From Urechis unicinctus (taxonomy: Eukaryota > Annelida > Polychaeta > Xenopneusta > Urechidae), in the NCBI GenBank assembly GCA_034190875.2, contig CM067348.1, forward strand, positions 25,632,627-25,696,626: a stretch of 64,000 bases of DNA, read 5' to 3'. The notes below the pieces were generated by a model. It saw only the letters and a program-made list of their open reading frames with translations. It was not told the DNA's origin and made no database searches. The translations under genes were made by a program, and so were the position numbers. How positions within the stretch are numbered: the first letter of the stretch is position 1; every line of letters begins with the position of its first letter. Positions 28,735 through 43,113 of this stretch are shown here, in pieces.

Positions 28735-30130
28735 TTAATCCAACCTATCAATAACAACACCATTTTCTTTACTGAGGTAGCCCAAATAAAACCACGAGTT
28801 ATACTTTCTTTTGCCTCGGTACACCTTCACGGAAGCCTCATGTGTAAAATTCTTATCAACATGCATAGCCAGTATAATCTGCTGGTCTGTGTTCATGAGA
28901 CCTCGGGAAAGATAGTACTCCGTGGCTCTTATATAATCGTGTACCCACGTGACCATCACATCGGCCCTGGCTACGAAGTAACCTCCACACACCCACACAA
29001 TATTGCTGTAGAAAACATTACTAGCTGTGGTTTTGGAGTGAAGAGTGGGATAAACTTGGCTATAAGCCACCTTGTTCTCATCAAATCCAGGTGGTAAACC
29101 AAGAGTGAATGCTTTTATATTTTCTGGGAGATATCCCGAAATAATCCAATATCCAACCATGCAAAGTACTTGGTTTTGAAGGGATTATTTATCAATGATA
29201 TCAGCATGCATTCGTATTTGGCGTGCATAGCACAGGAATATTCAGGGACTACAGTATTTGGTGAATGTTTGGGATAATCCGAGCGAGAGTAAATTTTTGA
29301 GATGGAGTCCCGTAACTTAAAGCCCAAGTATCCTCTTTGGACAAGTGTATTATTTGTGTGAGATTCGATGGTACGTTTTACAGAGGCTGGTGAAATATCG
29401 TACATCTGCAGAGTTGTCCAGGTATACGATAACAGGGTTATGAATTTTTGCGAATATTTTCATCCAGGTATGATAAAGGTTGGGTGTAAAATATGAGCCG
29501 CCATTTCCTTTCTGGAAAGTCCCTATGTTAAAATAGGCAGTCACAATGGTAACATCTTGGTTCCCGTCAAGTCCTTCTAATGAATAATTGAGCGTAAATA
29601 AGGCGGGATCAAGTTGATGTGGTGACGTGTTGGAGATACTGTTGAGGTTGCTGATAGCAGGACGACTTACCGGCTGAAACATCAAAGGCAGGGTTTGAAA
29701 TCATAGTTGGTGCTTATCTTTTCTTTAGCATAGATGTCGACCGAAATGGCGGACATGGCAATATCGTTCAAGCAGCATATAGTACATTTAATAAACTTCA
29801 TTCATAGATGTTACCTTAGATAATAAAAACAAATTACAAAGAAAATTTTGAAAATTGCCACCTCTATCGCGATCCAAAACCGTAAACAAACAAACGAACC
29901 CCAAAACGAAACTATCCAAGATAACTGAACGACAGCATTCGCCATGTTAGTAATATACCAGGTAGTCATATAATTAAGCGAGGAATTGCTTTACTTACAA
30001 CAATTTCCTTTGGCGCCACTGATCCATCAACGCTGCCCTGGACAGCTGATCGCCACCAGCATACACAGATAGTACACACGACCAAGATCAACAAGACCAC
30101 TGCCTTGTTCTTGTGTGGTCTGTACTCCAT
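28735..30130 (-). pseudogene. HtrL/YibB-like glycosyltransferase, copy 4, frameshifted
   Basis: Exon 1 (29999-30130, ATG at 30128-30130) is open and keeps the anchor and GTAAGT donor; the intron is 29674-29998. Exon 2 (28735-29673) has three one-base deletions against copy 1: at about 29377 (a C lost), about 29320 (an A lost from AAAA) and about 29122 (a T lost from TTTTT). Together they restore the frame, so the last ~130 codons with GGYF and TDQQI are normal but the middle is out of frame. Apart from these it is very close to copy 1. Two of the three fall in homopolymers, so error is possible. The LTR-like insertion lies 37 bp past the stop. Confidence 0.7.
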
Positions 30131-31840
30131 AATACCAACTCAAAGTGCTGCCATGTACCGAGTTATTGGAAGGTACAGTTGCTATGTGTCCATAGAATTC
30201 GCTCTTCCCGCAGCGTTTATCGACTTTACGTGATCACTGAGAAACTTCCCTTATGTTCCATGTTTTCAATGCTGCCTGGTAGTCGAGCTATCCGACTGAT
30301 ATGGTTTATTCATACCCTGTTAGAGTGGGCTGGCAAACACGATATAAGTCTGCCATTTGAACCTAATTATGTGGCGAGGTGTAAAATTCAACACTCACAT
30401 CGAAAGGTTACGATATACAAATTTAGCACACGTCATTATATCACCAATAAAATATCATGTGTTGGGGAATCGAACTTCCGGTTTCGTGGTGATTACTGAG
30501 CAATGAATATAATATCTGGTTCCAAGGAAGGTATTGTGCAGTAAATAACGCCCTGTTTGTAATCCCACAATCAAAACAAAAACACGTATAAAACTTATTT
30601 TACCAAACAAAGTTCGTATTGGAACAAATACTATGACCGGTGGAAACTGTAGATGTGTTGACCAGCTAGAAGGTGGTCAAACCACGGATTCTCCGCCAAT
30701 TAAGTCGGGGATGGTGATGAGGGACGAGAGATTAATCCGGTTAACTCTGACACTGTAGATATTCGTAGACGCTTGCAGTAAGATACTCGAAAATTTGAAT
30801 GAAGTTATATTTGAGCTTTATATGTCTCAACTGACTGGCACGCTCTTTCTTTGTATTTTCTCTGGGTGTTTCACTCTGAGACTTCTGTGTATCTTCTAGG
30901 TGTATATGTTTTGTGCGTCTGATTCAGCAGCATTCATAGTGACAATGGGGGTGGCTTGATGAGGTGTTTGGCTAATCTGATGTTTGGGTTCATTCAGGTC
31001 GACCTACAAATTCCAAGAGCTTTCATTTTGAGATCAAACGGGCACAGATCACAATACCACATATGCATTTGTTGGTGATTGAAAAGACCCTTTAAGCAGT
31101 TAGTCCCATTAACCAAGTTTAATGTCTTGTTCACCGATTAAGCGGATGTCATTTTCATGCTCAGATACATATGAGAGAGTTTTTCGCTTGTTGAATTTTC
31201 ACCTTGTCTTTGGTAATGGATGTAAGTAGTTATGCAGGATTCCATGGTCGACGAGAGATCAGCATTATCTAATTAGAAAACTGACTGGTTACTTACACGT
31301 CTGGCTTGGATCACAGCGACGAGGGCATATCAGAGGAACACAACTGGCTGGACCATGGGGACGGGGAAGGGGCATATCAAAGCAACAGACTTGGTGTGGA
31401 TCATCGGAATGTGGCGTATTACAGGAACATACTTGGATGGAACATGGGAGTATAAGAGTAACAGGCATAGCTTTGACTATGGGGAGAGGGTGGGGGTGCA
31501 TATAAGAGGAAGTGGCTTGGATAAGACCATGGCGTGTGGGTGGTGGTGGGGTGGGCGTATCAGAGGATCGGGATCACTGGCAAACACGATGTACGCCAGC
31601 ACTATTTTTGTCGATTCAGTTGCATAATCGTCGTCACATAATGACCATATATTGTAAATATTCTTGCTCGTGTTGAAGCCAACTAACTGTATTAGTACGT
31701 GCAACGGCTGGATGGGGGTCACAGCTGTGGATAATCCAGAACAAGACTTTCAAGCTCACTGACATACGTACATTCTATACATACTATGCATACGTACATT
31801 CTATACAGCGACTAGGGAATATTGTCAGAACACAATTTCC
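30131..31840. repeat. Gamma module, 5' flank of copy 4
   Basis: Nearly identical to 5917-7640. The VNTR is at about 31300-31575. Confidence 0.65.
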
Positions 31841-31946
31841 CGTTTGACAATATTCCCGTCACACGCGCTCTGCATGCTCCTTCGTTCGTAAAAACAGCTG
31901 GCATTTGCTTCACAGAGACCACAATCTGTCATCCACAACCTCAACC

Positions 31947-32200
31947 ATGTCGGACATCTTCACCAAAGTAAAGGCCATTATTCGCGGCTTATCCTTTACC
32001 CTATCACCTTCCTAAGAGGCACACGAATTTGAAGCTCTTAAAGATTAGTATACAGATGCATAAGAGGCGATCTTGTTAATACTTCCAGATATTTGAACGG
32101 AAAACACGACACACAGTCATGTCTACTCTCTTTCAACGAGAACGGCCCTATACGAGGAAATGGGAAGAAACCAAGGAGGATATCATAGGGCAAGTAATGG
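31947..32200 (+). pseudogene. Second copy of the unrecognised gene fragment
   Basis: Matches 7752-8010: MSDIFTKVKAIIRGLS from ATG 31947, then a GDLVNTSRYLNGKHD stretch. An extra base near 32130 shifts the frame relative to the first copy. The third open stretch of the first copy would fall in or beyond the assembly gap. Confidence 0.25.
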
Positions 32201-32219
32201 CTAAAATATGAATTTTCAG

Positions 32220-32319
32220 NNNNNNNNNNNNNNNNNNNNNNNNNNNNNNNNNNNNNNNNNNNNNNNNNNNNNNNNNNNNNNNNNNNNNNNNNNNNNNNNN
32301 NNNNNNNNNNNNNNNNNNN
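32220..32319. other. Assembly gap, 100 N
   Basis: A round 100 N suggests a gap of unknown size. The left edge matches position about 8017 and the right edge about 7233 of unit 1, so the sequence steps back across the gap inside repeated DNA. Confidence 0.98.
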
Positions 32320-32695
32320 AGGAACATACTTGGATGGAACATGGGAGTATATAAGGAACAGGCATAGCTTGGACTATGGGGAGAGGGTGGGGGTGCATAT
32401 AAGAGGAAATGGCTTGGATAAGACCATGGCGTGTGGGTGGTGGTGGGGTGGGCGTATCAGAGGATCGGGATCACGTGAGCTGGCAAACACGATGTACGCC
32501 AGCACTTTGAGCCTATTGGTGTCGATTCATTTGCATAATCGTCATCACATAATGACCATATATTGTAAATATTCTTGCTCGTGTTAAAGCCAACTAACTG
32601 TATTAGTACATGCAACGGCTGGATGGGGGTCACAGGTGTGGATAATCCAGAACAAAACTTTCAAGCTAACTGACATACGTACATTCTATACAATA
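32320..32695. repeat. Second, partial gamma/VNTR copy after the gap
   Basis: Repeats about 7233-7608 (and 31425-31780). It then joins directly to sequence matching 9626 onward, skipping about 2 kb present in unit 1. Confidence 0.75.
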
Positions 32696-32837
32696 AAGAG
32701 TAAAATATCTGCAAATGGTTGGAAATTGTTTGGATTGAAATATGTGCCAGAAGTACAGTCGGCCCGAGTCCTCTTCTATTTGAGGAAAATTTGCAGGCCT
32801 TGTCTTGTCTGGCCACTTAGTACGCCACTCACATTCT

Positions 32838-33072
32838 ACATCACAATGAGTTGAACCTAAAACTATCAAATAAGCAACACAAAGCTAAAGTCGACTCAGG
32901 AGCGGATTTATCTGTAGACGTATTGACCAAATTATTACCATCACTACGCATCAGATTTAATTATAAAATTAGCAAATGTGTCTGTGCCAGCATTACCTCG
33001 TCATTATCTATAAGTAACCAAAAGTTACCACCTGCTTTTGTGATATTGAGCAACTCTCACTCCCCAATGTAG
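32838..33072 (+). pseudogene. Retrotransposon aspartic protease fragment, second copy
   Basis: The same KAKVDSGADLSV segment as at 9783-10004 (D-S-G-A from 32893). A relic carried by the large duplication. Confidence 0.5.
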
Positions 33073-33536
33073 TTAGGCATTCCATTTCTAAAGAAACATT
33101 CGGCAGTAATGAGTTTCGGAACCAGTAACATTTCATTCACAAGCAATATTACTGTACATTCTGCACATAATATAACAACATTTTTTAAATTATATAGGCA
33201 GGAAATCAACAAAAGTTTTTTCCACACTTAAATACTTAAGGGATTCTGTTAGCCCGCGCAGCAGTAACCGTTGATCACATCTGCGTGCCAGTAAGATTGT
33301 TCACAACTACCCCTGTTCCAAAGTGCTTTACCATGGGCGAGAGAATTGCCACATTGTATCGCCGAGACAATGATTTTGAAACCTTGGACAAACAATTGAT
33401 GACACTGTGAATGCTGGTGAAAGTGTCTGTTCAACAGAATGCATGCCATTTTCCCTCACAAGACACTAGCTATGTTCCAAATGTAGACTGAAGCCAGTAT
33501 CAGGTAAATGAGATTGAGCAGCACCAGCTTAAAGAC

Positions 33537-36340
33537 CTTGTAAAACTAATTTGATTGTTTCATTAATTAACTGAATGTAGCATCGCAATAAAATTGCTGA
33601 ACCATTAACCATCATGTTTGTTTTATATGAAACAAATTAGTGAACACTAATAAGTGAACCAATTTCCTCCAATCATAATTTATTAATAACTGCTCACTCC
33701 AATGCTCACTTAGATAATTGTGAGGTGTTATTGGTCATAAAACTTAAGCACATAAGTTAGTGTGAGGTGTTATTGGTCATAAAACTTAAGCACATGTTAA
33801 AAAGAACTTAAGTTAGTGTAATTAATCTGTTATTGAAACAGAAAATATCGTTCACAAGTATAGTGCTAAATATCAACGGGTAATAGTCGACACTTCATCC
33901 AGTCATTTATTAGGCGGCCGTCATGAAGTATCAGCCTGCTTGGGCTCCTTCCCTCCTCCAGTTGAAAGATGCTTCACCACATCTCTTTTTGCTTTGGATA
34001 TTTTTTCTGGCATTCATCCACATTGAGTAAATTGTCTCCTACACTGACAACATGGACAGTACAGAAACTTAACACACATTAATATGCTACTATGACATAT
34101 GCTAAGATGATCAAACCATCTTCAGTTGAATAAGAACAATACATGAAAAACACAGACTATATAGACAACCATGTCTCATTTGAGGACTGGGTTGTTAACC
34201 CTGCTTCAAAAATTTTCCCTCAAAAACAACGATTCTATTTTCCATCTTTTCCATCAACCCCTACCAATTCATATTTCTTATCCTAATTTCTTGAGAATCC
34301 ATTATTGATTACAACACAGTAACTCAGCACATTGAAGCACACAATGGCACAGCTGTCACGTGCCCATCAATGCATTCTACAGAAACTAACATGTGGGGAA
34401 AAGCTGTTGCAAACCAGCGTTCAAAACGGAGTCATTGTTGACTGTAAAGCCTCTTCCTGTATTATTATTATATTATCTGGTTTGCCCAGTCTGTAATTAC
34501 AACATTAAACACACTAGCGCCCATTATCATTTCACTCGATCCACCCGTTGTTGTCATAGCTTTCTGTTATCCATCCATTCACACAAACGGGCTGATGTAA
34601 ATCTCCCTATCCAAACTGTCCAGTTGTATTAGACATCCACGACCATCATATGCTACAAACCCGTGCAAAATTTGTGTACTACAGCGCACTGCTAGAGGCG
34701 AGGTTTTTGATTCTACCAAAAAATTGCGCGCGCATCTTAAGTCCGGACTCGACGACGTTGGTGAAAACCAACTTAGCAATGTATCAGCTGAGTCATCATA
34801 ACGGCGACTCAGCATTGATCGTGACTTAAGCTCAGCGTGGTTGGTGAATACGGGCCCTGGGGGTTCCCTACAAACAAGGATTCACCTTTGATTAACGTAG
34901 TTGTCATCAGCCCTTGCTTAAAAAGTGGCCACCACGATCATGTAAAACTATATTGGCATGTTGTGTAGACTTTCCGTGATGTCCATTCTTAGATGTCCTT
35001 TCTCTGATTACCTGAAAATGCTTGCATAATTGTTCTTCTAACCTTGTTCTTGTTCAAGACAAGGGTCGAATAATGTACATGTAAACACTCCTGGACCCGT
35101 ATTCACCAACCACGCTGAACTTAAATCTGTTGGTGAATAAAGCCCCTTGTCGTTCGAAAACTTGTAAATAGCTCAGATCTTTTTTTATTTCGAGTACACG
35201 AATATTATAAAATACAAGTACAGGACGTCGTTGAGTACAAGACCATGTTATAATCATAACGCAGCTTATACAAGTACGTGAGTGGCAATCACATTATGAC
35301 CTTATGCCAAATATAGTCTTTCTCATTTTGAAGCCAGATCAGGTGTCATTCAATATCTATGTGTACTGTAAACGTTTTTAAGGAAATAAAAGTGCTTTTG
35401 AAGAGATATGTTTCTGCTGAAGGCAAGGGATGCCGTTTTGATCTGGTAATAGATCCGGGTATTCCATGGGTGGACATATCTTGGTAGAGGACGAGCTGTT
35501 CGTGTTTGAGATAATGTATGTCATTTGCATGGACTCGATTGAATACAAACTTATTGAATGACATGGAAAATTGTGATTTACCATTGACTTCGCAACCAGA
35601 ACACCAATTTTTTTCTAGTAAAATACTTGGCCACGTGGCCAAAGGATACCTATCGGTCAACATATATCTGAAATAATAATTTTAATTAACTTTACGGCTT
35701 GGTGAAAAATAAATTTTCCATTCACTTTTAATGAAATAAGCATTTGCATGTATTCAAGTGACCGCGGTAGCATTTAGCGTGATGCAGAATAGGACCCCAA
35801 AAGGCCGGATCATCAACTTGCTACCTAGCCACTGTAAGTTCATTACTTTTGTCAAATATATTGAATGAACAATTGAGAGTGAATTATACAGGTTCGAGCT
35901 TGTTTAGCGACGCACTGGATATGTTGCTGAAGTTGGTGATACCTTGGCAGTCATCTTGATTAATTCCCAATTAAAACTACCAGCACAATTTAGTGGAGTA
36001 CATTATCAAAACTAACCCCATCATCGTGGTCAAATACCAGTGGGGGGTGGGGGGGGAATAGGCATTTGAAACATAAAGGATAATACCCCTCTCCCCTCAA
36101 GCACTCATGTCACATGTCTGCTTTGGTCACAGTGAACTGGCAGACAGTCGTATATCAAATTCACACGCAAACATAATAACGCTAATATAAAAACATGAAC
36201 ATTTCAAAAATGATGGAATGTATGCCCACACACACCAGCGCCCGAGGAATGTAAGGCGGGAACTTGATAATAAATTAAAATGCGGTTTACAAACATGGAG
36301 ATCAAAAAGAGGCGTATGGATACCCGACTTAACAGTGAAG
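33537..36340. repeat. Alpha module, unit 5 (noncoding)
   Basis: Closest to unit 2. It has a small tandem duplication at about 33716-33798 (GTGAGGTGTTATTGGTCATA twice). The foldback cluster lies at 34725-34860 and 35095-35145. Many short deletions occur in 36000-36340 against unit 2. No gene seen. Confidence 0.7.
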
Positions 36341-36359
36341 AGCACACAAACACACACAT

Positions 36360-37154
<795 letters not shown>

Positions 37155-37244
37155 ATAGGGCGGGGGGTTAAGAGGAACACATTCACTTGGCAGGTGATGG
37201 ATATTACAAACAGCCATTAGTGTTATAGGTCGTTTGAAATGACA

Positions 37245-38650
37245 TTAATCCAACCTATCAATAACAACACCATTTTCTTTACTGATGTAGCCCAAATAAA
37301 ACCACGGGTTGTACTCTCTTTTGCTTCGGTAAACCTGCACGGAAGCCTCATGTGTAAAACTTTTATCAACATGCATAGCCAGTATAATCTGCTGGTCTGT
37401 GTTCATTAGACCTCGGGACAGATAGTACTCCGTGGCTCTTATGTAATCGTGTACCCACGTGACCATCACATCGGCCCTGGCTACGAAGTAACCTCCACTC
37501 ACCCACACAATATTGCTGTAGAAAACATTACTAGCTGTGGTTTTGGAGTCAAGAGCGGGATTCACCTGGCTATAAGCCACCTTGTTCTCATCAAATCCAG
37601 GTGGTAAACCAAGAGTGAATGCTTTTATATTTTTCTGGGAGATAACTCGAAAATATCCAATATCCAACCATGCAAAGTACTTGGTTTTGAAGGGATTATT
37701 TATCAAAGATATCAGCATGCATTCGTATTTGGCGTGCATAGCACAGGAATATTCAGGGACTACAGTATTTGGTGAATGTTTGGGATAATCCGAGCGAGAG
37801 TAGATCTTCGAGATGGAGTCCCGTAATTTAAAGGCCCAAGTATCCTCCTTGGACAAGTGTATTATTTGTGTGAGATTCGATGGTACGTTTTCACGGAGGC
37901 TGGTGAAATATCGTACATCTGCAGAGTTGTCCAGGTATACGATAACAGGGTTATGAATTTTTGCGAATATTTTCATCCAGGTATGATAAAGGTTGGGTGT
38001 AAAATATGAGCCGCCATTTCCTTTCTGGAAAGTCCCTATGTTAAAATAAGCAGTCACAATGGTAACATCTTGGTTCCCGTCAAGTCCTTCTAATGAATAG
38101 TTGAGCGTAAATAAGGTGGAATCAAGTTGATGTGGCGACGTGTTGGAGATACTGTCGAGGTTGCTGATAGCAGGATGGCTTGCCGGCTGAAAAATCAAAG
38201 GCAGGGTATGAAATCATGGTTGGCGCTTATCTTTTCCTTAGCATAGATGTCGACCGAAATGACAGACATGGCAATACAGTTCATGCAGCAAATAGGATAT
38301 AGTACATTTAATAAACTTCATTCATATATGTTACTTTAGATACTAAAAACTAATGACGAAGAAAAATTTGAGAATTACTACCTCTTCCGCAATCCAAAAC
38401 CATAAACAAGCAAACGAGCCCCAAAACGAGACTGACCAAGATAACTGAACGGCAGCATTCGCCATGTTAGTAATATATCAGGTAGTCATATAATCAAGCG
38501 AGGAATTTCTTTACTTACAACTATTTCCATTGGTGCCACTGATCCATCAACGCTGCCCTGGACAGCTGATCGCCGCCAGCATACATAGATAGTACACACG
38601 ACCAAGCTCAACAAGACCACTGCCTTGTTCTTGTGTGGTCTGTACTTCAT
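37245..38650 (-). CDS. HtrL/YibB (WlaTC)-like glycosyltransferase, copy 5, intact, two exons
   Basis: Exons are 38519-38650 (ATG at 38648-38650) and 37245-38186, intron 38187-38518 with donor GTAAGT and acceptor TTTTTCAG; 357 residues. As in copy 2, no ATG precedes exon 2 (TTGATTTTTCAG). All the motifs are present: VTIVTAYFNIG, FAWLDIGYFR, SGGYFVARAD and TDQQI. It is almost the same as copy 2 but ends IDRLD. With copies 1 and 2 it is one of three potentially working genes. Likely a type II secretory-pathway glycosyltransferase; the sugar and target are unknown. Confidence 0.8.
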
Positions 38651-40340
38651 AATACCAACTCAAAGTCCTACCATGTACCGAGTTATTGGAAGGTACAGTT
38701 TCTGTGTGTCTATAGAATTCGCTCTTCCCACTGCGTTTATCAACGTGACGTGCTCTCTGAGAAACCTTCTTAATGTTCCATGTTTTCAATGCTGGCTGGC
38801 AATCGAGCTATCCGACTGATATGGTTTATACATACCCTGTCAAAGTGGGCTGGCAAACACGATATACGCCTGCCATTTGAACCTAATGATGTGACGACGT
38901 GTAAATTTAGACACTCACATCGAAAGGTTACGATATACAAATTTAACACACGTCATTATATCGCCAATAAAATATCATGTGTTGGGGAATCGAATTTCCG
39001 GTTTCGAAGTGATTACTGGTTTCAAGGAAGCTATTGTACAGTAAATAACGCCCTGCTCGTAATCCCACAATCAATACAAAAACACGTATAAAACTTATTT
39101 TACCAAACAAAGTTCGTATTGGAACAAATAATATGACCGGTGGTAGCTGTAGTTGTGTTGACCAGCTAGAAAGTGATCAAACCACGGATTCTCCGCCAAT
39201 TATAGCCAGAGGTCACCGTCGTTAAGTCGGGGATGGTGATGAGGGACGAGAGATTAGTCTGGATGACTCTGACACTATAGATATTCGTAGACACTTGCAG
39301 TAAGATACTCGAGACTTGAATGAAGTTCTATTTGAGCTTTATTTGTCTCAACTGACTGGCACGCTCTTTCTTTGTTTTTTTTTGGGTGTTTCATTTTGTA
39401 TTTTCTGTGTATCTATAAGGTATATATGTTTTGTGCGTCTGATGCAGCAGTATTCGTAGTGAAAAATGGGTGTGGCTTGATGTGGTGAGCTGTGATTGGC
39501 TAATCGGATGTTTGGGGTCATTCGAGCCGACCCACAATTTCCAAGAACTTTCATTTTGAGATCAAACGGGTACATATCACGATACGACATATGCATTTAT
39601 TGGGTATTGAAAGTATCATTTAAGCAGTTAGTCCCATTAACCAAGTTTAGGGTCTTGTTCACCGATTAAACGAATGTTATTTTCATGCTCAGATACGTGG
39701 GAGAGAGTTTATCGCGTGTTGAATTGTCTCGTTGTCTTTGGTAATGGCTGAAGCAGTTATGCAGGATTCCATGGTCGACGAGTGATCAGCATCATCAAAT
39801 TAGAAAACTGACTGGTTACTTATACGTCTGGCTTGAATCACAGCGACGGGGGCATATCAGAGTAACGCAACTGGCTCGGATCATGGGGACGAGGAGGGGG
39901 CGTATCAAAGCAACAGACTTGGTGTGGATCATCGGAATGTGGCGTATTACAGGAACATACTTGGATGGAGCATTGGAATGGGTCGTATAAGAGGAACAGG
40001 CATAGCTTGGACTATGTGGAGGGGGTGGGGGTGCATACAAAAGGAAATGGCCTGGCTAAGACCATGGCGTGTGGGTGGTTGTGGGTGGGCGTATCAGAGG
40101 ATCAGGTTCATGTGAGCTGGCAAACACGATGTACGCCAGCACTTTGAGCCTATTGGTGTCGATTCAGTTGCATAATCGTCATCGCATAATGACCATATAT
40201 TGTAAATATTCTTGCTCGTGTTAAAGCCATGTAACTGTAGTAGTATATGCAACGGCTGGATGGGAGTCACAGCTGTGGATAATGCAGAACAAGACTTTCA
40301 AGCTCACTGACATACGTACGTTCTATACATACGCGTTCAT
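38651..40340. repeat. Gamma module, 5' flank of copy 5
   Basis: Closest to 15740-17400. The VNTR is at about 39830-40105. Confidence 0.65.
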
Positions 40341-40860
40341 TAGGGTCGACTAGTGCTTCCCAACACACAAGGATTCACCTTTTATAAGCGTAGCGTCAAC
40401 AACCCTCGCTTAAAAGGGGGGCATTTTCACTACGATCATGTAAAACGATACTGGCATGTTGTGGAGGCTTTCCGTGATGCCGGAAGTTGTTTGCATAATT
40501 GTAATCTTCTGTGGATGATGCACATCACACAAACACACACATATCGGAAGATTATGACATACTTATTTCACACACGTCATTATATCACCAATAAAATATC
40601 ATGCGTTTCTGGTATCAAAGGAGATAACTCAGAAGTGAATAGAATATCTGGTTTCAAGAAAGCTATTATACAGTAAATAACGCACTGCTCGTAATCGATT
40701 AAACTAATGTCATTTTCATGCTCAGACACCAGTAAGATAGTATATCATTGGTTGACCTGATCATCAAATGAGGATACTGACTGGTTACACGTCTGGCTTG
40801 GACCACAGCGGCTGGGACATAAAAACAGACCTGGCTTGCACTTTTCAATCAACATTGCGC
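40340..40860. repeat. Remnant of a sixth unit
   Basis: A short alpha piece (like 17400-17540) joins at about 40490 to a beta piece (like 27130-27600) with CACGTCATTATATCACC and a few VNTR words. No gene copy follows. This is the right edge of the tandem array. Confidence 0.6.
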
Positions 40861-40924
40861 TCGCCTCACCAATTATTGTGATCCAATAATTTTGAGCATG
40901 TCATAATAAAAACCTTATTTGTGA

Positions 40925-41290
40925 CACTTGTGTGTAACTGATCTTGGGGCCAGGCGAGAAACTGTATGGGCAGTTTTACCGCCCCGTATCAATGAAACCG
41001 TTGATCCCTGGTTGTTCATGAACTCTGATCCCATGTGTAACAGATCTTTGGGCCGGGTAAGAAGCTGGGCAGTTTGATCTTTCTTCACCATGTGCCTTAT
41101 CATCGTCACTTCCTGTGTCAGCCTCCAACTCTTCTGCTCTGTAGCAGGCTTCAGCAAGTTTGAAACATTCCCTCAGGTAGCGGCACTTTCCAAAATCTAT
41201 CTTGTTAAGAGATGCTCTCCACTGTTGTTTTATTGTCCTTTTGCCTGCATATCTTTGCTGCATGACACTCAAATATTATGTGTGGTTTAC
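40925..41290. other. Unrecognised segment with two degenerate ~106-bp repeats
   Basis: GTGTGTAACTGATCTTGGGG at 40929 and GTGTAACAGATCTTTGGGCC at about 41035 begin two related stretches, so the overlapping minus frames (40915-41157, 40976-41272) are partly repeat-driven. The upstream half of the second reads KIDFGKCRYLRECFKLAEA, which looks protein-like and follows a possible acceptor (CAACAG). I recognise no family. Confidence 0.2.
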
Positions 41291-41442
41291 CAAATCTTAC
41301 CTGATCATCACATTGATTTTCTACCCAGAAGATGGTGGTACAAGTTGTTCATGGAAGTGATTGGGTTAGCGTTGTTTAATTGTGTGACTCACATATTCAT
41401 GTTGAATCATGTAAGATATGATGCCATGTTATTCATCTTATG

Positions 41443-41650
41443 GAACTTCTTCATTAGGTCAGTGGGATGGGTTTGGTGGACAGCCTCGTTCTTGGGGAGC
41501 TTCTTGGTTAGGTCGGTAGGGGCGGGGTTTGGTAGACAACCATGTTCTTTGGGAGCTTCTTGGTTAGGTCGGTAGGGGCGGGGTTTGGTGGACAACCTCG
41601 TTCTTGGGGAGCTTCTTGGTTAGGTCGGTAGGGGCGGGGTTTGGTGGGCG
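41443..41650. repeat. Minisatellite, ~56-bp unit, ~3.5 copies
   Basis: GGTCGGTAGGGGCGGGGTTT recurs at 41511, 41567 and 41623, with a variant at 41457. GC-rich against its surroundings. It explains the overlapping open frames on both strands. Confidence 0.9.
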
Positions 41651-43113
41651 ACTGTTTTGTAGGACGGCACATTTATTGCGAGACCAGTGAGACCTAGCCG
41701 CGATACGCAAAACGAGGATAAACCACGACAACAGAGGGCAGATCCAGCTCACGTTATGGTTCTGATGAGGTAAGGTTTGCACGTTATGACAGCCATTACC
41801 ATATGCTTTATCACACATGCGATGTTGTGGTGTCATGTAGCGACAGCAAAAGGTGAATAGAGTGAATCGCTTAATGGTTCACTTCGAGTGGTTCTGTGGT
41901 GACCGCTTCGCTAATTATAACACACTGCCATCGTTAGGTGGCGCTACCGTGATGTGAACAAAAGCACATGATGATACTGGGCTCGCTGTGATTAATGAGA
42001 GCGGGTAAAATGCCGTTTCGCAGAGTCTTTTCGCTGCCAAAACACGTCGGACATAGGTTTAAAAATAGCGAAAATAACTAGTACAATTTGAAATAAATGT
42101 CATCTTGATAAATTGCTCGCCTCTCACAGCGTCCGCGCCGTTTAATTTTCTCGATGTATAATGTCCGCGCTGTAGATGGTGATATTAGATTGTCAACAAC
42201 CTTCCGGGACGAGGGAACTGACCAGGTGTAAACTTTAACACCCATGGACATGTGAAGATCTCGAGGCTAGAGTTAATAGCTTTGCTAAGCTGTGTGGGAT
42301 TATGAAATTACATGAAATACAACGCCGTCCTCAGGCGACGATACTATGAAATTAACAAGAGCACGTGGGATTGCTGATCCAACGGCAGAGGCTTTTTAAA
42401 ATAGCCTATTGTTGTATGATTGAGAGACACAGTATGTCGGTACGCATTGACAATGTCAGCTATACTCAGGGCACTAATATGTGAAATACATCAGATACCT
42501 GCGTATTTGTATCACCTTAATTAAGAAGCCATACGAAGCCCTCTTTCTAAAGCCCGTAAGATATATTTACTTGTCGGTATTATATCTTCGTTGATACTGA
42601 AGTCAGAGGTTTGCTAAAACATGTTTTCTGGAATGTCCATTTGCCCGACGTCGCTAAAGTTGTAAGCATTCTAGTAAAGCTTTGTTAAATGATTGTACGC
42701 GGTGTAAAATCTATCTGACCCATGGCAGTTCTTACTTGCTAGCCAATCTCATGACAGGACGAAGACAGTTACCACCAAGTGCGTCGTCTGCGCTGTCACA
42801 TCGACATCATTGATGGGGACGCAAGTGTAGTGAACTGGTCGATAGATTGACAAACATGTAGTCATCAATGCTGATTATTTCCCGGATAGAACGCGACCTA
42901 TCACGCAGTTGCATGTCTCAAGCAGTCAACATTAACCGGGTCGTGCCGCAGAGAGCTGATGTATTGCGATGACATTTGAAACATTATGCACCCGTACTGG
43001 TTAATAGCACTAAAATAGCATGTGTAAGATTCGTCACTGCATTACAGCTCGGTGGCTTCTTCAGTGGGAAATAAATGCTGGCTCTTCAATTTTTGTAAAA
43101 ACCTGTTCAATAG
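41651..43113. other. No gene or repeat recognised
   Basis: Unique-looking sequence with only short, unremarkable frames. Bases about 41935-41950 contain AGGTGGCGCT, only a weak CTCF-like core. Confidence 0.4.

Noticed and set aside
41090-41575. 161-codon plus-strand frame
   Set aside because: Its right half runs through the 56-bp minisatellite, and the left half overlaps more protein-like minus frames; no family features.
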